From: Ruminococcus sp.
GTDB taxonomy: Bacteria > Bacillota > Clostridia > Oscillospirales > Acutalibacteraceae
Direction: 5' to 3'
Length of the DNA stretch: 64,000 bases
Assembly: GCA_017457155.1 (NCBI GenBank)
Contig: JAFTHZ010000007.1
Coordinates: 31,695 to 95,694 of the forward strand
Shown here: piece by piece, positions 61,374 to 64,000 of the stretch
Layout: each line of letters opens with the position of its first letter
How positions within the stretch are numbered: position 1 is the stretch's first letter
Notes under the pieces: generated by a model
Databases searched by the model: none
What the model was told of the DNA's origin: nothing
What the model saw: only the letters and a program-made list of their open reading frames with translations
Translations under genes and position numbers: made by a program

Positions 61374-62099
61374 ATGGGAATAGATGTAAAGAAAATATAC
61401 AAAACCACATGGGAGCATTATTTAATAGCTAAGAAGAACGTTGAAGAACAACGCAGAATGTTTGAGCATAGTGCTGTATCTGCTATTTCAGATGTTATTC
61501 CAGATTTCGAGGCAGATAAATTAGAATTTGGTTCTTATGATAAAGGAAATTTTGCTGTTTTATTTGTAGATATGAGAGATTCCACAGCAAGGGCTCAAGC
61601 TATAGGTGCAGAAAAAACATTTTTAACTATGCATATTTATCTTACGGCATTACTTGAAGTAGTTAAGCATTATCACGGAAAAGTGATCGACATTATGGGC
61701 GACGGATTAATGGTTTTTTGGGGCGGACGTGAAGCTCGAGAAAAAGAAAATATGGTCAAAACGATAGCAATACAGAATGCCGGACTTTGCGGTCGAGATA
61801 TGTTGATTATTCGTGAACAAGTTATCAATGAAATAATACAAAAAGAAAATCTTGGTGCCAATATCAATATTGGTATCGGCGTTACATTCGATAGTGTTAT
61901 TGTAACAAAAATCGGGATTCCTAGTGCCTATGATGTTAAGGCCTTTGGTGATTGTATCAATGTTGCTTCAAAATATTCTAATAAAGTGAACAATCAGGTT
62001 AAAGTATCTAGAAAAGTACGAGAAGAATGGCCTAAAAGTAAAGGTGGAAAAATTTCATTTGCTCCTGTTCAAGGAGAGGATGCCTATATTTTATCATAG
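61374..62099 (+). CDS. Class III nucleotide cyclase, first of two (PycC-like pyrimidine cyclase candidate)
   Basis: The 241-residue soluble product has a helical N-terminal 55 residues and one cyclase catalytic domain. Metal-binding Asp residues are D66 (AVLFVDMRDST) and D110 (IDIMGDGLMVFWGG). The position that is Lys in adenylate cyclases, three before the Gly of GD, is Asp106. The transition-state pair reads N196 and K200 (DCINVASKYS), with Lys in place of the usual Arg. Class III domains work as dimers. In Pycsar the cyclase makes cUMP or cCMP on phage infection, and the neighbouring PycTM-like gene supports this. Actual product must be tested. Start follows GTGAGGTTATT. Confidence 0.85.
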   Translation: MGIDVKKIYKTTWEHYLIAKKNVEEQRRMFEHSAVSAISDVIPDFEADKLEFGSYDKGNFAVLFVDMRDSTARAQAIGAEKTFLTMHIYLTALLEVVKHYHGKVIDIMGDGLMVFWGGREAREKENMVKTIAIQNAGLCGRDMLIIREQVINEIIQKENLGANINIGIGVTFDSVIVTKIGIPSAYDVKAFGDCINVASKYSNKVNNQVKVSRKVREEWPKSKGGKISFAPVQGEDAYILS

Positions 62100-62114
62100 G
62101 TGAGGTGAGAATAA

Positions 62115-63491
62115 TTGAAAAACAACATTCCAAAATGTGAAATAGACTTATTAGCAACAGCAATTAACAAGATCACATCTCAAGAAGTATTAAAAATGGA
62201 TGTATCCGGTAAATTGCCTACTATATCCGATTTGCATGATTCGAACACAGTCTTTTGTGGTAAGGTTTCTGTTCTTTTTGTTGATATTAGGAATTCAACG
62301 CGACTACCTGACGAATTTTCACCTGCTCAGCTAGTAAAAATATACCGAAGCTATATTAGAACCATTGTTCAGGCAATTAGATATTCCGGTGGCTTCGTAA
62401 GAGATTTTATGGGTGATGGTGTACTTGCTGTGTTTGTAGATAATGATGCAGGTAGTGCTGAAGACAACGCTGTGTATGCTGCAAAATATATTGTTACTGC
62501 AATTGATAAATATCTAAACCCAGTTTTAGATTCTCAATTTAATTATCGCATATCTTATGGTGTCGGTATCCATACCGGTGAAATATCCCTTTCAAAGGTT
62601 GGGATGAAAGGAAAAGAACAAGACAAAGAAGCTGAAAACGAATTCGGTGTTGCTTGGATTGGAAACAGTACCAACCTAGCCTGTAAACAATCAGGTGCTG
62701 TAGATCGAGGAACAATTTTTATTAGTCCCTCTACATATTCTAATATAAGTGACATTAATGAGAAAAAACATTGGACCCGTGCAGAAATAAATAAAGGTAA
62801 TAATACACTGGTGGGATACATTGCAAAACACCACTATTTGATTCTCGACGAAGAAATTGCCCCTTGTGTTACAGATGTTATCCCTGATGACGAAGATATA
62901 GCACCCTGCTTTACCGACAATAAAAATGCGAACTCCATTGTTAAAACAATAGAGAAAAAAGTAGATGAGTTAGCTGATATAATAAAAAAACTCGAAGAAA
63001 GTCACAAAGAACTCAGTGCAAAAGAAATGGTGTTAAAGAAAAAAGAAGAACTATTAAACACCATGGAAAATTCACTTAACAGTTCGCGATACGACTTTTA
63101 TTATGATGTGTTGAGCAGTGGATTTTGTAATGCTAAGCATACAATTGCAATGGGGAAAGAGTTTTGGGAAAAACATCTAATTGATATGATTTCTACTGGA
63201 AAAGATCTCAATAAAACTGAGCGAGAGGTAAAGCAAGATGTAAGTTATATAATGGTTAGCATTTATTCGGATCTTGAGTTATATGATTATGCATATGACT
63301 TTTTAGTTGAGCAAGCATCAGGGTATTCATGGTTGCATCTTAGTACCGTACAAAGAATTGTAAAAAAAGTTCATTATTGTAATAGACTTAATTCTGCGAT
63401 TGTCGAAAGGTTAAAGAAAAACGATTTAACACCTGAAAATAGAAAGACTTTTAAAGAAATTAACGAGTGGTTAGAGTCTAATTTTGAATAA
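62115..63491 (+). CDS. Class III nucleotide cyclase, second of two, with helical C-terminal extension
   Basis: The start is a TTG after GGTGAGGTGAG. The 458-residue product has a cyclase domain (about 48-255) with metal ligands D57 (VLFVDIRNST) and D101 (VRDFMGDGVLAVF), Asp97 at the usual Lys position, and NSTNLACKQSG, again with Lys for the usual Arg. After residue 280 comes a coiled coil (KTIEKKVDELADIIKKLEE... to about 320) and a 135-residue all-helical domain I do not recognise. It is only distantly like the first cyclase, so this is not a recent duplicate. It may form a heterodimer with it, make a second signal, or sense the trigger through the C-terminus; all inference. Confidence 0.82.
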   Translation: MKNNIPKCEIDLLATAINKITSQEVLKMDVSGKLPTISDLHDSNTVFCGKVSVLFVDIRNSTRLPDEFSPAQLVKIYRSYIRTIVQAIRYSGGFVRDFMGDGVLAVFVDNDAGSAEDNAVYAAKYIVTAIDKYLNPVLDSQFNYRISYGVGIHTGEISLSKVGMKGKEQDKEAENEFGVAWIGNSTNLACKQSGAVDRGTIFISPSTYSNISDINEKKHWTRAEINKGNNTLVGYIAKHHYLILDEEIAPCVTDVIPDDEDIAPCFTDNKNANSIVKTIEKKVDELADIIKKLEESHKELSAKEMVLKKKEELLNTMENSLNSSRYDFYYDVLSSGFCNAKHTIAMGKEFWEKHLIDMISTGKDLNKTEREVKQDVSYIMVSIYSDLELYDYAYDFLVEQASGYSWLHLSTVQRIVKKVHYCNRLNSAIVERLKKNDLTPENRKTFKEINEWLESNFE

Positions 63492-63493
63492 AC

Positions 63494-63534
63494 AAAAGGC
63501 TTAAAGTTAGTAAAAAACTTTAAGCCTTTTTTAT
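63494..63534 (+). terminator. Terminator of the Pycsar-like operon
   Basis: AAAGGCTTAAAGTT pairs perfectly with AACTTTAAGCCTTT over a 7-nt loop, then TTTT. Confidence 0.93.
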
Positions 63535-63536
63535 TT

Positions 63537-63755
63537 TCATACCTCCACCTCACTACCATTCTTAAAGCAGAACACAACACTTCCGTCTGCATTTACGGTG
63601 ACTTTATCTACTGTTGTGTGCCATAGGGTCGGGGTGAATTTGAGGTTTAATATATCAAGTTCGCGCAGGGCGAAGAGGAAGGCACTAAGTGCATCTGCCT
63701 GATATAGTATGCGTTCTCGCTTCCCCGATAAAATTTCATATCGACTGTAAACTGC
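63537..63755 (-). pseudogene. Truncated serine site-specific recombinase (C-terminal remnant)
   Basis: The minus strand is open for 72 codons, ending in NADGSVVFCFKNGSEVEV and a TGA. Upstream it reads AVYSRYEILSGKRERILYQ and FTPTLWHTTVDKVTV. This is the typical last 70 residues of resolvase/invertase-family recombinases found on clostridial mobile elements. The frame begins at a stop and has no start codon; catalytic and zinc-ribbon parts are missing. It is best seen as a broken remnant of the enzyme that once moved this island. Confidence 0.8.
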
Positions 63756-63814
63756 TTATAGTACACAGGTATTTTAAATGCGATTTGTTGTAAACTACTC
63801 AAGAGGAGGAGTAT

Positions 63815-64000
63815 ATGAGAGTTGTATTTTTTGCCGCAATCGGTGTCGGTACCGCTACAGTGTTTGGTTCTTTGCTGGGGTTCTGTTTCAAAAACATATC
63901 ACATAAGTTTTCTGATATTGTTCTGTCTTTTGCTGCGGGAGTTATGCTTTCAGCTTCAATTTTGGGGCTGATATTACCTTCACTTGAGTATGGTGGTAAA
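63815..64000 (+). CDS. ZIP family metal transporter (3' end outside window)
   Basis: The ATG at 63815 follows AAGAGGAGGAGTAT. The 62 visible residues contain two membrane helices: AAIGVGTATVFGSLLGF, then a basic loop, and LSFAAGVMLSASILGLI followed by LPSLE. The AAGVML pattern is typical of the first helices of ZIP transporters of the ZupT type, which import zinc or other divalent metals. Composition is closer to the AT-rich island than to the backbone. Truncated by the window end. Confidence 0.8.
   Translation, partial: MRVVFFAAIGVGTATVFGSLLGFCFKNISHKFSDIVLSFAAGVMLSASILGLILPSLEYGGK

Overview
The window looks like chromosome of a Ruminococcus-like member of the Oscillospiraceae (Clostridia). 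The signs are strong AGGAGG-type ribosome binding sites, TTGACA/TATAAT promoters, a T-box leader, a Firmicutes-type rimP-nusA-rnpM-ylxQ-infB-rbfA-nrnA-truB operon, and five secreted proteins ending in dockerin modules of the 'DATAIQK' kind found in cellulosome- and amylosome-forming ruminococci. Assignment below family level is inference.

Layout. 1-16.8 kb is mostly surface and envelope biology: a DHHW protein cut by the left edge, two tandem dockerin proteins, a divergent GtrA/GtrB-like plus YfhO set (resembling the three-part lipoteichoic acid glycosylation machinery of Bacillus), a Nudix protein, a second DHHW protein, an aminotransferase, trpS, and a cassette of a GT-C-like membrane protein, a UbiA-type DPPR-synthase-like enzyme and an acyltransferase. 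17.0-19.7 kb holds an ECF sigma factor, a membrane-anchored probable anti-sigma protein and a third dockerin protein. 19.7-24.6 kb has a cytoplasmic GH13 enzyme with a TetR regulator, and a DUF6020-like/GT2 pair. 24.7-28.4 kb has tRNA-Thr, an XRE regulator, rpsO and pnp. 28.5-42.2 kb carries two leucine-rich-repeat dockerin proteins flanking an oligopeptide ABC transporter (oppBCDFA) and a sugar ABC transporter without its own ATPase. 42.3-49.4 kb is the nusA-infB operon. 49.4-59.9 kb is housekeeping: an OGG1-type glycosylase, fructose-bisphosphate aldolase, murF, tatD, metG, and a T-box-controlled XRE-cupin-acyl-CoA synthetase.

The most striking region is 60.1-63.8 kb. After an initiator tRNA-Met the base composition turns AT-rich. 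A partial copy of the tRNA 3' end, structured noncoding DNA and short repeats are followed by a three-gene operon: a DUF5706/PycTM-like three-helix membrane protein and two different class III nucleotide cyclases. This is the make-up of a Pycsar antiphage system, here with two cyclases. A truncated serine recombinase lies just behind it, so the set appears to sit on a degraded mobile island inserted near tRNA-fMet. The window ends in the start of a ZIP-type metal transporter.

Three threads connect the genes. (1) Secreted dockerin proteins without a recognised catalytic module: three share an undescribed domain and two are LRR proteins. One follows an ECF sigma/anti-sigma pair. (2) Lipid-linked sugar decoration of the cell surface. 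(3) A branched-chain amino acid link, in which the T-box (best read as leucine) may control an acyl-CoA synthetase.
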